Origin: Meiothermus taiwanensis DSM 14542
GTDB taxonomy: Bacteria > Deinococcota > Deinococci > Deinococcales > Thermaceae
Direction of reading: 5' to 3'
Assembly (NCBI GenBank): GCA_000482765.1
Contig: AXWR01000027.1
Location: 1-39,264 of the forward strand
DNA length: 39,264 nt
The translations under genes and the position numbers were made by a program. Of the stretch, positions 1-6,542 are shown piece by piece (within the stretch, counting starts at the first letter, position 1; each line of letters begins with the position of its first letter). The notes beneath the pieces are model-generated. The model was not told the DNA's origin. It saw only the letters and a list, made by a program, of their open reading frames with translations, and did no database searches.

Positions 1-1
1 C

Positions 2-448
2 CGCTTCCTGGCAGCCCATGCCGTTCTCCTGAGCCTGCAGGGGGTGCCGGGGGTCTACATCCACAGCCTCTTCGGTTCCCCCTCCGACCACGCGGGCCTG
101 CAAGAAAGCGGGATCAACCGCCGCCTCAACCGGCACAAGTTCACCGGGCCGGAGCTGGCTGGGCTGCTCTCCAACCCCCACTCGCGCGCCCGCAAGGTGC
201 TGGCCCGCTTTACCCACCTGCTCAAGGTGCGGGCTTCCCACCCAGCCTTCCACCCCAACGCGCCCCAGGTGGTGATGGAGTCCAAAGAGGTGCTGCGCAT
301 CATCCGGGGCTACCGCGAGCGGCAGGTGGGCTGCTACATCAACGTGACCAACCGGCCCCAGCCCATCCGGCGGGTGGGGCGCGACCTGATTAGCGGCAAA
401 TACTTCGCCGGCAGTCTGCCGCCCTATGGGGTGGTGTGGCTGGTTTGA
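2..448 (+). CDS. GH13 sucrose-phosphorylase-like enzyme, C-terminal part (5' end outside window)
   Basis: The reading frame is open from the first bases and ends with TGA at 446-448, so only the C-terminal ~148 residues are present. The segment has features of GH13 subfamily 18 phosphorylases: a strand ending GVPGVYIHSLFGS, then GINRRLNRHKF, a helix with SRARKVL, and a C-terminal beta domain containing HPAFHP. Enzymes of this family cleave sucrose or related glucosides (sucrose phosphate, glucosylglycerate) with phosphate in the cytoplasm. Meiothermus is known to carry a glucosylglycerate phosphorylase in this subfamily, so that is a possible substrate, but specificity cannot be read from this fragment. 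The catalytic residues lie upstream of the window. A decayed cas1 fragment on the other strand abuts its 3' end. Confidence 0.75.
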   Translation, partial: RFLAAHAVLLSLQGVPGVYIHSLFGSPSDHAGLQESGINRRLNRHKFTGPELAGLLSNPHSRARKVLARFTHLLKVRASHPAFHPNAPQVVMESKEVLRIIRGYRERQVGCYINVTNRPQPIRRVGRDLISGKYFAGSLPPYGVVWLV

Positions 449-449
449 G

Positions 450-587
450 GAAGATGCCATGGGACAACAAATTACGGGCTGGTAGCTCAGCCAATGCTTG
501 CCGGTCGAGCTCCACCCGCAGGCGGCCCTGGGAGAGACGCAGGGTGGCACCCTGTTCGGTGAGGTGGAGGGTTACGGTAGGGGGATG
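450..587 (-). pseudogene. cas1: cas1 N-terminal remnant
   Basis: Reading the minus strand just past the end of the CARF gene, in another frame, gives VTLHLTEQGATLRLSQGRL followed by RVELDRQALAELPARN. This resembles the first beta strands of Cas1 integrases (typically M..LYLTEQGA.LR...GRL.VE...). There is no usable start codon: the position expected to be ATG reads CAT or CCC. Similarity fades at about residue 45, where the frame runs into the antisense of the GH13 gene and stops. The start of the fragment overlaps the end of the CARF gene by a few bases. I interpret it as the left-over 5' end of a cas1 that followed the CARF gene before a deletion removed the rest. The identification rests on the N-terminal pattern only. 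Confidence 0.55.
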
Positions 588-2038
588 GGCTCAAACCTGA
601 CCTCTGATAGACCTCCTTTCCGAACAAGGTCTGTCAACACTTCAGACAGGTTGTCGGCGTTGGCCTTAGTGGGAAGCAAAAAACCGTGGGCAAAAATCGA
701 GTTGTCACGGGCACTGGATAGCCCCAGCACCTTGTTTGCATTGACCGCTAAAGCCGGCTCATCGCCCAGGGCCCTGAGTAAGAAGAAGGCGGTGATCAGG
801 TCTACGGCGATTTTTTGTTGCAATGCACCACCCAGCCTGGCCCTCGCCGCCCTGCACTCTTCCTGATACCTATCGTTGAGTTCCTGAATGGTTATACCGG
901 CCTCGGCGCACAATCTATCAAAATCTGGCTTGGCGGTATCAAAATTTCTGAGTGCAAGGCGGTGTTGCAAGAACAGCTCGAGGGCGCGGTAGTACAGGAG
1001 CACGGCCTCGGCCAGGCGGCCCGTCTTTAGCCGCCTCTCACTCATAAAACCGAGGGCTGCCAGCACGCAGGCCACTTTTTGAGGGTCTGCCAAAGACGCT
1101 ATGCCCTCGCCTTTGACAGAAAGTGACTCGGTAAGCTGAACAACGGCCTCGAGGGCTTCTTTTTGCCGCTCGATGGTAGCGGTGTGTTTGGTAAGGAAAC
1201 TTTGTCTGTGTGCGGGTTTTTGTAGCAGCTCGAGCAGATCGTTGAGCCTGTCCTTGGCCTGCTTGAACTGGGCAGCATCCAAGGACTCGTAAGCCTCCGC
1301 CAAGACCGCCTCGAGGCTGTGCGCCCGCCCTTCGTGATCTTTCGCTTGATCAAAAAGCTGTTTTGCCAGCGAGAAATCACCCCGTTTGTAGGCATCTTTG
1401 GCGCGGTGGTATATCCAATCGGATATCACCTCACGGGGGTTCTCGAGGCGCTTCAAAAACTCCGTTCCCGCCACAGGGCGGCGCAACTCATCGTCGTACT
1501 CTTCGTTGTCTACGTAGTAAACATGCGCCGTGCGCCCCTCCTCGGCCAGCGAGAAGGCAAACATCGCCAACCCCGCCACCATCGCCTTGGTGCCCCCGGT
1601 TGGGTCGAAGGCGATGGCTGCATCCGGGGGAATTTCGTCCACCTTTTGCCGCACCTGCCTGTAGATGTCCTCTGGGTCGCTGCGGCCAACCAGGAGGGTC
1701 TTGATGCGCTCCACCCCCCACCCCAATTCCCTTTCAATGCGCCCACAGACCTTTTCGGTGTCTTTGGTATGCAGCAAATACACTTTGTCCGCATCCAGCG
1801 CCCGAACCGAAAGGATGACCGGTTCCGCCGTGGTGCCAACCGTGTGAAAGGAAGCGAGATACCGCTGCTGGCCTCGATCGGTAAAGCCCTCTTTTGTGAG
1901 GGGCCAGATCTGCGTATCGTACAGCTCCTTGGCCCTCTGGCCCTGAGGGGCAGGCCCCGCTCGATCTGCACTTTCTTGCCTTATGAGGGTTTTATACTCC
2001 GCCCACAGTTCCCGCAAGCGCTCCTTGTTCTGGTTCAT
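572..2038 (-). CDS. CRISPR-associated CARF-domain protein, TIGR02710-like (type III accessory)
   Basis: A 488-residue protein. The start was set at ATG 2036-2038 because AAAGGAGG lies 5 nt upstream; a longer frame without a Shine-Dalgarno sequence exists. The N-terminal region (about 60-210) resembles a CARF ligand-binding domain: strands around EPVILSVRAL and KVYLLHTKDT, then the conserved AFDPTGGTKAMVAGLA at about 143-158. The rest is alpha-helical and TPR-like. It resembles the TIGR02710 family of CRISPR-associated proteins, thought to sense cyclic oligoadenylates made by type III effector complexes. I saw no HEPN RX4-6H motif, so an effector activity is not evident. It overlaps the 3' end of cas6 by 47 bp and is probably cotranscribed with it. 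With the rest of the type III locus decayed, it may be an orphan. Confidence 0.8.
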   Translation of the reverse strand: MNQNKERLRELWAEYKTLIRQESADRAGPAPQGQRAKELYDTQIWPLTKEGFTDRGQQRYLASFHTVGTTAEPVILSVRALDADKVYLLHTKDTEKVCGRIERELGWGVERIKTLLVGRSDPEDIYRQVRQKVDEIPPDAAIAFDPTGGTKAMVAGLAMFAFSLAEEGRTAHVYYVDNEEYDDELRRPVAGTEFLKRLENPREVISDWIYHRAKDAYKRGDFSLAKQLFDQAKDHEGRAHSLEAVLAEAYESLDAAQFKQAKDRLNDLLELLQKPAHRQSFLTKHTATIERQKEALEAVVQLTESLSVKGEGIASLADPQKVACVLAALGFMSERRLKTGRLAEAVLLYYRALELFLQHRLALRNFDTAKPDFDRLCAEAGITIQELNDRYQEECRAARARLGGALQQKIAVDLITAFFLLRALGDEPALAVNANKVLGLSSARDNSIFAHGFLLPTKANADNLSEVLTDLVRKGGLSEVRFEPIPLP

Positions 2039-2780
2039 CAGGCCTCCTTTCTTGTTGCAACGGGTCAAACATCCGCACCCGCCCAAACCCCAAAGACGTC
2101 TTGGCCCCTACCCCGGCGTAAAAGGCAAAGCGCCCCAGGGCCTGCAGCCACTGGGCCTCAGTGGGGCTGGCCTTGGGCAGGAAGTAAACCACCCGGCCCA
2201 CAAAGCCCATCCCCCGCTCGTCCTCGTTGGGGGCGATGCGGTGGGTGCGGCCCTGGAACGATCCCACCATAAGGCGCTCCCAGGCCTCCTGCACCTCGAG
2301 GGGCACCTTGACCGGGGCGAAGGCGTTCCAGCGCTGGGTGAGGGAGTCGAAGACCAGCCTGGGCTCGGGCAGGGGGTAGCTATGCCCCTTGCGGCGGAAG
2401 AAGGTGGGGCTGGCGAAGTGCAGGCCCAGGCTGGCTGGGGCCTGGCCCTGGAAGAGCCGGGGGTAGGTGCTCAGGCCGGCCCAGGGGTGCTCTTCTTGCA
2501 GCACCGCGCGCACCCGGAAGGGCTCCTTGAGGCGCACGGTCTGGCCGACCAGGCCAAACAGGTGGGGAGAGAGCCGGGCGTACAGGCCCTCGTCTAAAAA
2601 GGCAATCCGCACCCACCACTGCCCCTCGGCTCCGCCCAGGCCCAGGCTAAAAGGGTTGTACTGGGCCTCGTGCAGTTCGGGGTCGATCTGCCTGAGCAGG
2701 CCATACACCAGACCGCGCCAGCCGTCGGGGTCGGGGCGGCCGGGGCCTTCCAGGGGGAGGACTAAGGCAGCGAGCATCAT
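1992..2780 (-). CDS. cas6: Cas6 family CRISPR RNA endoribonuclease
   Basis: A 262-residue protein starting at ATG 2778-2780, the first codon of an ATGATGA that also contains the stop codon of the upstream PIN gene. The frame is open further upstream, but that part is the antiparallel-frame readthrough of vapC. The family signature is the C-terminal glycine-rich loop GVGAKTSLGFGRVR at about 223-236. A histidine near residue 37 (HEAQYNPFSLG) is in the place where many Cas6 proteins have the catalytic His. Cas6 cuts precursor crRNA within the repeats to give mature guides in type I and III systems. The last ~26 residues are low-complexity and overlap the CARF gene. With no array nearby it would have to act on repeats elsewhere in the genome. 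Confidence 0.82.
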   Translation of the reverse strand: MMLAALVLPLEGPGRPDPDGWRGLVYGLLRQIDPELHEAQYNPFSLGLGGAEGQWWVRIAFLDEGLYARLSPHLFGLVGQTVRLKEPFRVRAVLQEEHPWAGLSTYPRLFQGQAPASLGLHFASPTFFRRKGHSYPLPEPRLVFDSLTQRWNAFAPVKVPLEVQEAWERLMVGSFQGRTHRIAPNEDERGMGFVGRVVYFLPKASPTEAQWLQALGRFAFYAGVGAKTSLGFGRVRMFDPLQQERRPDEPEQGALAGTVGGV

Positions 2781-3060
2781 GCGAGGTCGGTCTGGGCAAA
2801 GTCGTCGCCAACGTAGGCTAGGGGCAGGCCCGCTACCTTGGCCACCGCGTAGCTCAGGCAATCGCCAAAGTTGAGGGCCTCGAGGCGCATCAGAAGTTCG
2901 TCGAGCAGGTACAGGCTGTCCGGCCCTAACCGACTGGTCAGCACCATACCCACCTTGACCAGCGCGGGCGCACCTCGGCCTCGAGAATGCGCTCGAGCGT
3001 CTCCCGATACCCCGGCTCGGCAAAAATAAGCTGTATCAAGACCGAGCTATCCAGCACCAT
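2777..3060 (-). pseudogene. vapC: vapC-like PIN-domain toxin, frameshifted
   Basis: The gene starts at ATG 3058-3060, overlapping the vapB stop, and gives MVLDSSVLIQLIFAEPGYRE, a PIN-domain N-terminus with the first acidic residue. After about 33 codons, near 2965-2980, the frame diverges and meets TGA. Another frame continues with VGMVLTSRLG, the region LEALNFGDCLSYAVAK and finally YVGDDFAQTDLA, which holds the later acidic residues of the PIN active site (GDC and DDF). At least one indel, possibly with loss of a few codons around the normal SAPALVE segment, separates the halves. VapC toxins are RNases neutralised by VapB. If the indel is real the toxin is dead while its antitoxin gene is intact. 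Confidence 0.75.
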
Positions 3061-3326
3061 CAGTAGCCCTCCGGGCCAAAGCCCAGGATTTCCTCTTGTT
3101 CGGCCCTGGTGGGCGCTTTACCCAGGCTTTCGGGCGGTAGTTTGGGCCAGATCTCGCGCTCTAAAAACTCCAGCACGCTCTGTTTGCTGGGGCGCTGCGG
3201 GTACAAAAGCCGGGCCTTGCGTTCCAGAAGGGCCTTGCGAATGGCCTCCGTCTTGGTCTCGCCGGTCAGACGGGCCACTTCTTCGGCCAGGCGCTCGACT
3301 TCGGGGTTTTTGACGGTCAGGGCCAT
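3060..3326 (-). CDS. vapB: VapB-type antitoxin
   Basis: An 88-residue protein beginning MALTVKNPEVERLAEEVARL, then TGETKTEAIRKALLERKARL. This is the typical ribbon-helix-helix/Rv0623-like N-terminus of VapB antitoxins, with a C-terminal tail (about 60-88) that would wrap the PIN toxin. It binds and inhibits VapC and represses its own operon. Its TGA overlaps the vapC ATG (TGATG), giving translational coupling, and the same chain continues into cas6. The partner vapC is frameshifted, so this gene may now be an orphan antitoxin retained through its link to cas6 and the CARF gene. Confidence 0.85.
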   Translation of the reverse strand: MALTVKNPEVERLAEEVARLTGETKTEAIRKALLERKARLLYPQRPSKQSVLEFLEREIWPKLPPESLGKAPTRAEQEEILGFGPEGY

Positions 3327-3357
3327 GGGTTCAGTCTAGCTTGAAAAAGGCCGGATT

Positions 3358-3650
3358 TCAGTATGGCTCGAGCCTGGCGAGGGCCCAGCCCAGCGGGAAG
3401 CCGTCCTTGGGCTTGGAGTGGCCGGCGGTCTTGCGGGTTTTGGGTTCCTGCCCCTCCTCGCCCGTGAAGAAGAGCTCGAGCATCCGCGATAAGCCGGCCA
3501 TCCGGCTGGGGCTGCTGGCATCCTGCCCATTTTTATGCTTGAAGCCGGTGGTGAAGGCCTCCGGCTTCGAGCCAGGGCGCCCAGGTACTTAGCCCTTTCC
3601 CAGAGGCCCTCTTCCCTGGCCCAGGCCTGGTACCCGGCCAGATTGACTTC
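3358..3650 (-). pseudogene. RAMP (Csm5-like) C-terminal remnant interrupted by a tnpB element
   Basis: Two frames on the minus strand give pieces of one protein. The first, 3650 to about 3590, reads EVNLAGYQAWAREEGLWERA and continues KYLGALARS. The second, about 3588-3361, contains EAFTTGFKHKNGQD, MAGLSRMLELFFTGEE, EPKTRKTAGHS and finally DGFPLGWALARLEPY before TGA 3358-3360. A charged KTRK segment followed by PLGW at the very C-terminus is how many Csm5/RAMP backbone proteins of type III CRISPR complexes end. It lies upstream of vapB in the same direction. The N-terminal part is missing and the right-end hairpin of a tnpB element begins immediately upstream (3653-3672). The Csm5 assignment is tentative; a degraded coding remnant is well supported. 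Confidence 0.4.
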
Positions 3651-3652
3651 CT

Positions 3653-3672
3653 CCCCGGCCTGAAAGCCGGGG
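3653..3672 (-). repeat. IS200/IS605-type right-end hairpin
   Basis: The perfect stem CCCCGGC / GCCGGGG (3653-3659 and 3666-3672) closes a CTGAAA loop. On the minus strand it lies downstream of the TnpB zinc finger and matches the subterminal hairpin that marks the right end of many tnpB-bearing IS200/IS605 elements. The element boundary is therefore a few bases below 3653, exactly where the RAMP remnant begins. Confidence 0.6.
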
Positions 3673-3976
3673 ATTCCTTCAGGCGACTGCTTTTAGCAGC
3701 CGATTCGCGGCGGCCTACCCAGCGGTGGCGGTTCCACCGCAGAGCGAGCGGCCGCTGGGGTGTAGCCTCCACCCCGTGCCCCTTCGAGGGGCCCAAGAGA
3801 TAGAGATTGAGCGCGGCGTTGGCGTCCGCGTGCCAGGTGCGGTTGCACGTTTTGCAGGCGGCCTTGTTTCTCTTCTGGCGCTCAACCTTTCCTCCACACA
3901 CCGTGCAACGCGAGGACGAGCCACGCGGGGGTAGTTTCTCTACCCTGATACCCTTCCTGCTACTGCCCAGAGGCAA
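3673..3976 (-). pseudogene. tnpB: TnpB (IS200/IS605 OrfB) C-terminal remnant
   Basis: The minus-strand frame gives GIRVEKLPPRGSSSRCTVCG, then about 15 residues later ACKTCNRTWHADANAALN. These are the zinc ribbon (CxxC...CxxC) and the last RuvC-like motif (HADxNAA) of TnpB, the RNA-guided nuclease of IS200/IS605 transposons. Everything N-terminal to the zinc finger is missing: the frame meets TGA just above 3976 and ribH begins 50 bp away. The frame stays open past the expected end of TnpB and runs through the right-end hairpin. No tnpA is present. This is a dead left-truncated copy. Confidence 0.8.
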
Positions 3977-4023
3977 GCAAGCACCTCAAGGCGGTAAGCC
4001 CCTGCCATAGCGATAAGCGCATC

Positions 4024-4506
4024 TCAGTCGAGGGCTTGCAAAGCCCGCAAGAGCTGCACCATCTCCACAGCGCTGTACAGCGCCTCCGCGCCCTTGTTGC
4101 CAGCCTTGCCCCCAGCCCGGGCCTCGGCCTGCTCAGGGGTGTCGGTGGTGAGCACGCCGAAGGCGATGGGCTTTTCGCTGGCGAGCATGGCCTGCATCAA
4201 ACCGCCGGCCGCCTGGGCGCTGACGTACTCGAAGTGTGGGGTTTCTCCACGGATGATCGCTCCCAGTGCCACGACCCCGTCTACCTCGGGGCGCTGGGCC
4301 AGCTTTTTGGCGGCCAGGGGCAGCTCGAAGGAGCCCGGCACCCAAACCGTCCATGCCTCCTCGAGGTTGCCCCCCAGGCGGGCGTAGGCCTCGAGCGCCC
4401 CCTCCAGCAGGGCCCGGGTAACGCGCTCGTTGAAACGACTCACGGCGAAAGCCAGGCGGACATCGCGGGCCGAGAGCAGGGTTTGCACACGCTTCATGGA
4501 GGCCAT
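4024..4506 (-). CDS. ribH: 6,7-dimethyl-8-ribityllumazine synthase
   Basis: A protein of about 160 residues with the lumazine synthase hallmarks: the substrate-binding segment AFAVSRFNE near the N-terminus, VPGSFELPLAAKKL, VALGAIIRGETPHFEYVS, and GVLTTDTPEQAEARAG followed by NKGAEA. It condenses 5-amino-6-ribitylamino-uracil with 3,4-dihydroxy-2-butanone 4-phosphate, the penultimate riboflavin step, in the cytoplasm as a multimeric shell. The start is uncertain: ATG 4504-4506 (MASMKRV) or ATG 4495-4497 (MKRVQ); neither has a good Shine-Dalgarno sequence. It is divergent from the ribDE-BA operon across an 80-bp gap. The riboswitch lies on the other strand, so ribH is not controlled by it. Confidence 0.93.
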   Translation of the reverse strand: MASMKRVQTLLSARDVRLAFAVSRFNERVTRALLEGALEAYARLGGNLEEAWTVWVPGSFELPLAAKKLAQRPEVDGVVALGAIIRGETPHFEYVSAQAAGGLMQAMLASEKPIAFGVLTTDTPEQAEARAGGKAGNKGAEALYSAVEMVQLLRALQALD

Positions 4507-4585
4507 ACTAGACCAGCCAGCCCGAAACGACAAAGGGGCGTGCCTTACAGAACGGCTGGGGTTATGCAATAAGCTTAAGCCATGC

Positions 4586-4702
4586 CCTCCTTCAGGGCAG
4601 GGTGCAATTCCCGACCGGCGGTGAAAGCCCGCGAAGCCCCCTAGGGGCCCGACTCAGTGAAATCCTGAGGCCGACGGTAAAAGTCCGGATGGGAGAAGGA
4701 GG
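4586..4702 (+). promoter_or_regulatory. FMN riboswitch (RFN element)
   Basis: The conserved RFN blocks are present in order: CAGGGTGCAATTCCCGACCG (one mismatch to the usual GTGAAATTCC), GCGGTGAAAGCCCGCGA, the variable arm with CAGTGAAATCCTG, GCCGACGGTAAAAGTCCGGA, and TGGGAGAAGGAGG. The closing P1 helix pairs CCTCCTT (4586-4592) with AAGGAGG (4696-4702). It senses FMN and represses the downstream riboflavin genes. Because P1 itself contains AAGGAGG, ligand binding could hide a Shine-Dalgarno sequence directly. Confidence 0.95.
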
Positions 4703-4732
4703 TGAGCGCCGGGGCAACCCGGCGAGGATGTG
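4696..4732 (+). promoter_or_regulatory. Riboswitch expression platform: SD in P1, 7-bp GCAA hairpin, GTG start
   Basis: After the AAGGAGGTGA at 4696-4705 there is a perfect 7-bp hairpin, CGCCGGG-GCAA-CCCGGCG (4707-4724), with a GNRA loop, then AGGAT and the ribD GTG at 4730. There is no T-run, so it is not an ordinary terminator. If the hairpin folds, the P1 Shine-Dalgarno sequence is brought to about 6 nt from GTG, which suggests translational control. A weaker GAGG (4724-4727) lies only 2 nt before the GTG. Confidence 0.55.
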
Positions 4733-5884
4733 TCTGCGTATTCTTTGCAACAGGCGCTGGATGAGCGTTATCTACGAAGAACCCTGCAGTTAGCGGAAAG
4801 AGGCCGGGGCCACACCCACCCCAACCCCCTGGTGGGCGCGGTGCTGGTCAAGAACGGCCGCATTGTGGGAGAGGGATACCACCCCCGGGCCGGGGAACCC
4901 CATGCCGAGGTCTTCGCCCTGCGCCAGGCCGGAGAGGAGGCCCGGGGGGCCACCCTCTATGTGAGCCTGGAGCCCTGCGACCACCACGGCCGCACGCCCC
5001 CGTGCTCCCTGGCCCTTCTCGAGGCCGGCGTCGGCCGGGTGGTGGTGGCGGCCCGTGATCCCAACCCCAAGGCCCAGGGGGGGCTGGAGCGGCTGCGCGC
5101 GGCCGGGGTGGAGGTGGAGGCGGGGCTGCTGGAGGCCGAGGCCCGGGCCCAGAACGAGGTGTTTTTCCACGCCCTGCGGCAGCGGCGGCCCTTCGTGCTC
5201 TGGAAGGCCGCCCTCAGCCTGGATGGGCAGGTGGCCACCCGGGGCGGCCACGCCGCCTGGGTCTCCAATGCCCTCTCCCGCCGGGTGGCCCAGGGCTACC
5301 GCCAGTGGCTGCCGGCGGTGCTGGTGGGCGTGGGCACCGTGCTGGCGGACGACCCACAGCTCACCGTGCGCGAGCCCGATTTCCGGGCCTTTCCCCACCT
5401 GCTCGAGCCGCCTCCCCTGCGCGACCCTCTCAAGGTGGTGCTGGATACCGAGGCCCGCACCCCGCCGGAGGCCCGGCTGTTTGCCCCGGGGCCGCGGGGT
5501 GAGCCCGCCCGGGTGGCGGTGCTGGTGGGTGTGGGCGCCCCCGCCGCCCGCATCCGGGCCCTCGAGCGGCGCGGGGCCACCGTGGCTGAGCTGCCCAGGG
5601 AGGGGGGCCGGGTGAGCCTGGAGGCTGCGCTGGTCTGGCTCTGGGAACAGGGCGTGGACGGGGTGCTGCTGGAAGGGGGCCCCACCCTGGCCGGTGCCCT
5701 CTTGCGCCGGGGCTGGGTGGACAAGGTGGCCTTGTTCCTGGCCCCCAAGCTGGTAGGGGAGGGGCGGGGGGCCCTTCTGGGCTTCGCCGCCGGACGCATG
5801 GAGGAGGCGCTGGGCCTACAGACCCGGCGGCTGGAGCTTCTGGAGGGGGATATCTGGCTGGAAGCTTACCCGGTCTGGCGCTGA
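4730..5884 (+). CDS. ribD: Bifunctional pyrimidine deaminase/reductase RibD
   Basis: A 384-residue fusion enzyme for the second and third steps of the GTP branch of riboflavin synthesis. The deaminase domain (about 1-145) has the zinc site HAE at 58-60 and PC...C in EPCDHHGRTPPC (81-92). The reductase domain (about 155-380) has FVLWKAALSLDGQVAT, GVGTVLADDPQLTVR and LLEGGPTLAGALL, which bind NADPH and substrate. The start is taken as GTG 4730; the ATG two bases earlier is in a different frame, and no ATG is in frame near the N-terminus. It is the first gene after the FMN riboswitch and is followed 43 bp later by ribE. Confidence 0.95.
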   Translation: MSAYSLQQALDERYLRRTLQLAERGRGHTHPNPLVGAVLVKNGRIVGEGYHPRAGEPHAEVFALRQAGEEARGATLYVSLEPCDHHGRTPPCSLALLEAGVGRVVVAARDPNPKAQGGLERLRAAGVEVEAGLLEAEARAQNEVFFHALRQRRPFVLWKAALSLDGQVATRGGHAAWVSNALSRRVAQGYRQWLPAVLVGVGTVLADDPQLTVREPDFRAFPHLLEPPPLRDPLKVVLDTEARTPPEARLFAPGPRGEPARVAVLVGVGAPAARIRALERRGATVAELPREGGRVSLEAALVWLWEQGVDGVLLEGGPTLAGALLRRGWVDKVALFLAPKLVGEGRGALLGFAAGRMEEALGLQTRRLELLEGDIWLEAYPVWR

Positions 5885-5927
5885 ACGAACCGGGGCATCT
5901 TTTGGTGAGCAGTCTGGTGAGGTGAGG

Positions 5928-6542
5928 ATGTTTAGCGGAATTGTCGAGGAAACGGGGGTCATCCGCGAGGCCCGCGAGATGGGCGGGCTGCGGCGGCTAT
6001 TCATTGAGGCCCGGCGGGTGCTGGAGGGCACCAAGATCGGGGATTCGCTGGCGGTTTCGGGTGTTTGCTTGACCGTGGTGGAGCTGGATTCCCGGGGCTT
6101 CGCCGTGGAACTGGCCCAGGAAACCCTCCGGCGAACCGCCCGGCGCTGGGCGGTGGGGCAGCGGGTCAACCTCGAGCGCGCCCTGGCGCTGGGCGACCGG
6201 CTGGGCGGGCACCTGGTCACGGGCCACGTGGACGGGCGGGCCCGGGTGGTAAAGCTCCGCCGCGAGATGGGGGCCTGGGATGTCTGGCTCGAGGCACCGC
6301 AGGAACTCGCACGCTACATCGCCCCCAAGGGCTCGGTGGCCCTGGATGGGGTCTCGCTCACGGTGGCCGGTGTCGAGGGCCACCGCTTCTGGGTGACGCT
6401 GATCCCCCACACCCTGGAGGTCACCACCCTGAAGGAGCTGGTGGAGGGGGACGAGGTGAACCTCGAGGCCGACCTGCTGGCACGCTACCTGGAGCGCCTG
6501 GTGAGCACAAGGGGAGGACGCGATGCTCAGCTCAATTCCTGA
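5928..6542 (+). CDS. ribE: Riboflavin synthase alpha subunit
   Basis: A 204-residue protein starting MFSGIVEETG, the canonical riboflavin synthase N-terminus. It has two tandem lumazine-binding repeats; the second begins near residue 97, and they carry VSGVCLTV and LDGVSLTV respectively. Between them is the conserved GGHLVTGHVDG. It dismutates two 6,7-dimethyl-8-ribityllumazine molecules to riboflavin. ATG 5928 was chosen over GTG 5922 by family length and a GAGGTGA two bases upstream. The last 20 bp overlap ribBA in another frame, so the C-terminal tail (RGGRDAQLNS) is probably a product of that overlap. Confidence 0.95.
   Translation: MFSGIVEETGVIREAREMGGLRRLFIEARRVLEGTKIGDSLAVSGVCLTVVELDSRGFAVELAQETLRRTARRWAVGQRVNLERALALGDRLGGHLVTGHVDGRARVVKLRREMGAWDVWLEAPQELARYIAPKGSVALDGVSLTVAGVEGHRFWVTLIPHTLEVTTLKELVEGDEVNLEADLLARYLERLVSTRGGRDAQLNS

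Noticed and set aside
1319..2272. 317-codon plus-strand frame
   Set aside because: Antisense of the CARF gene and cas6, with no recognisable domain.
1..4000. CRISPR array near cas6
   Set aside because: I looked for regularly spaced direct repeats of 25-40 bp and saw none here or elsewhere in the window.
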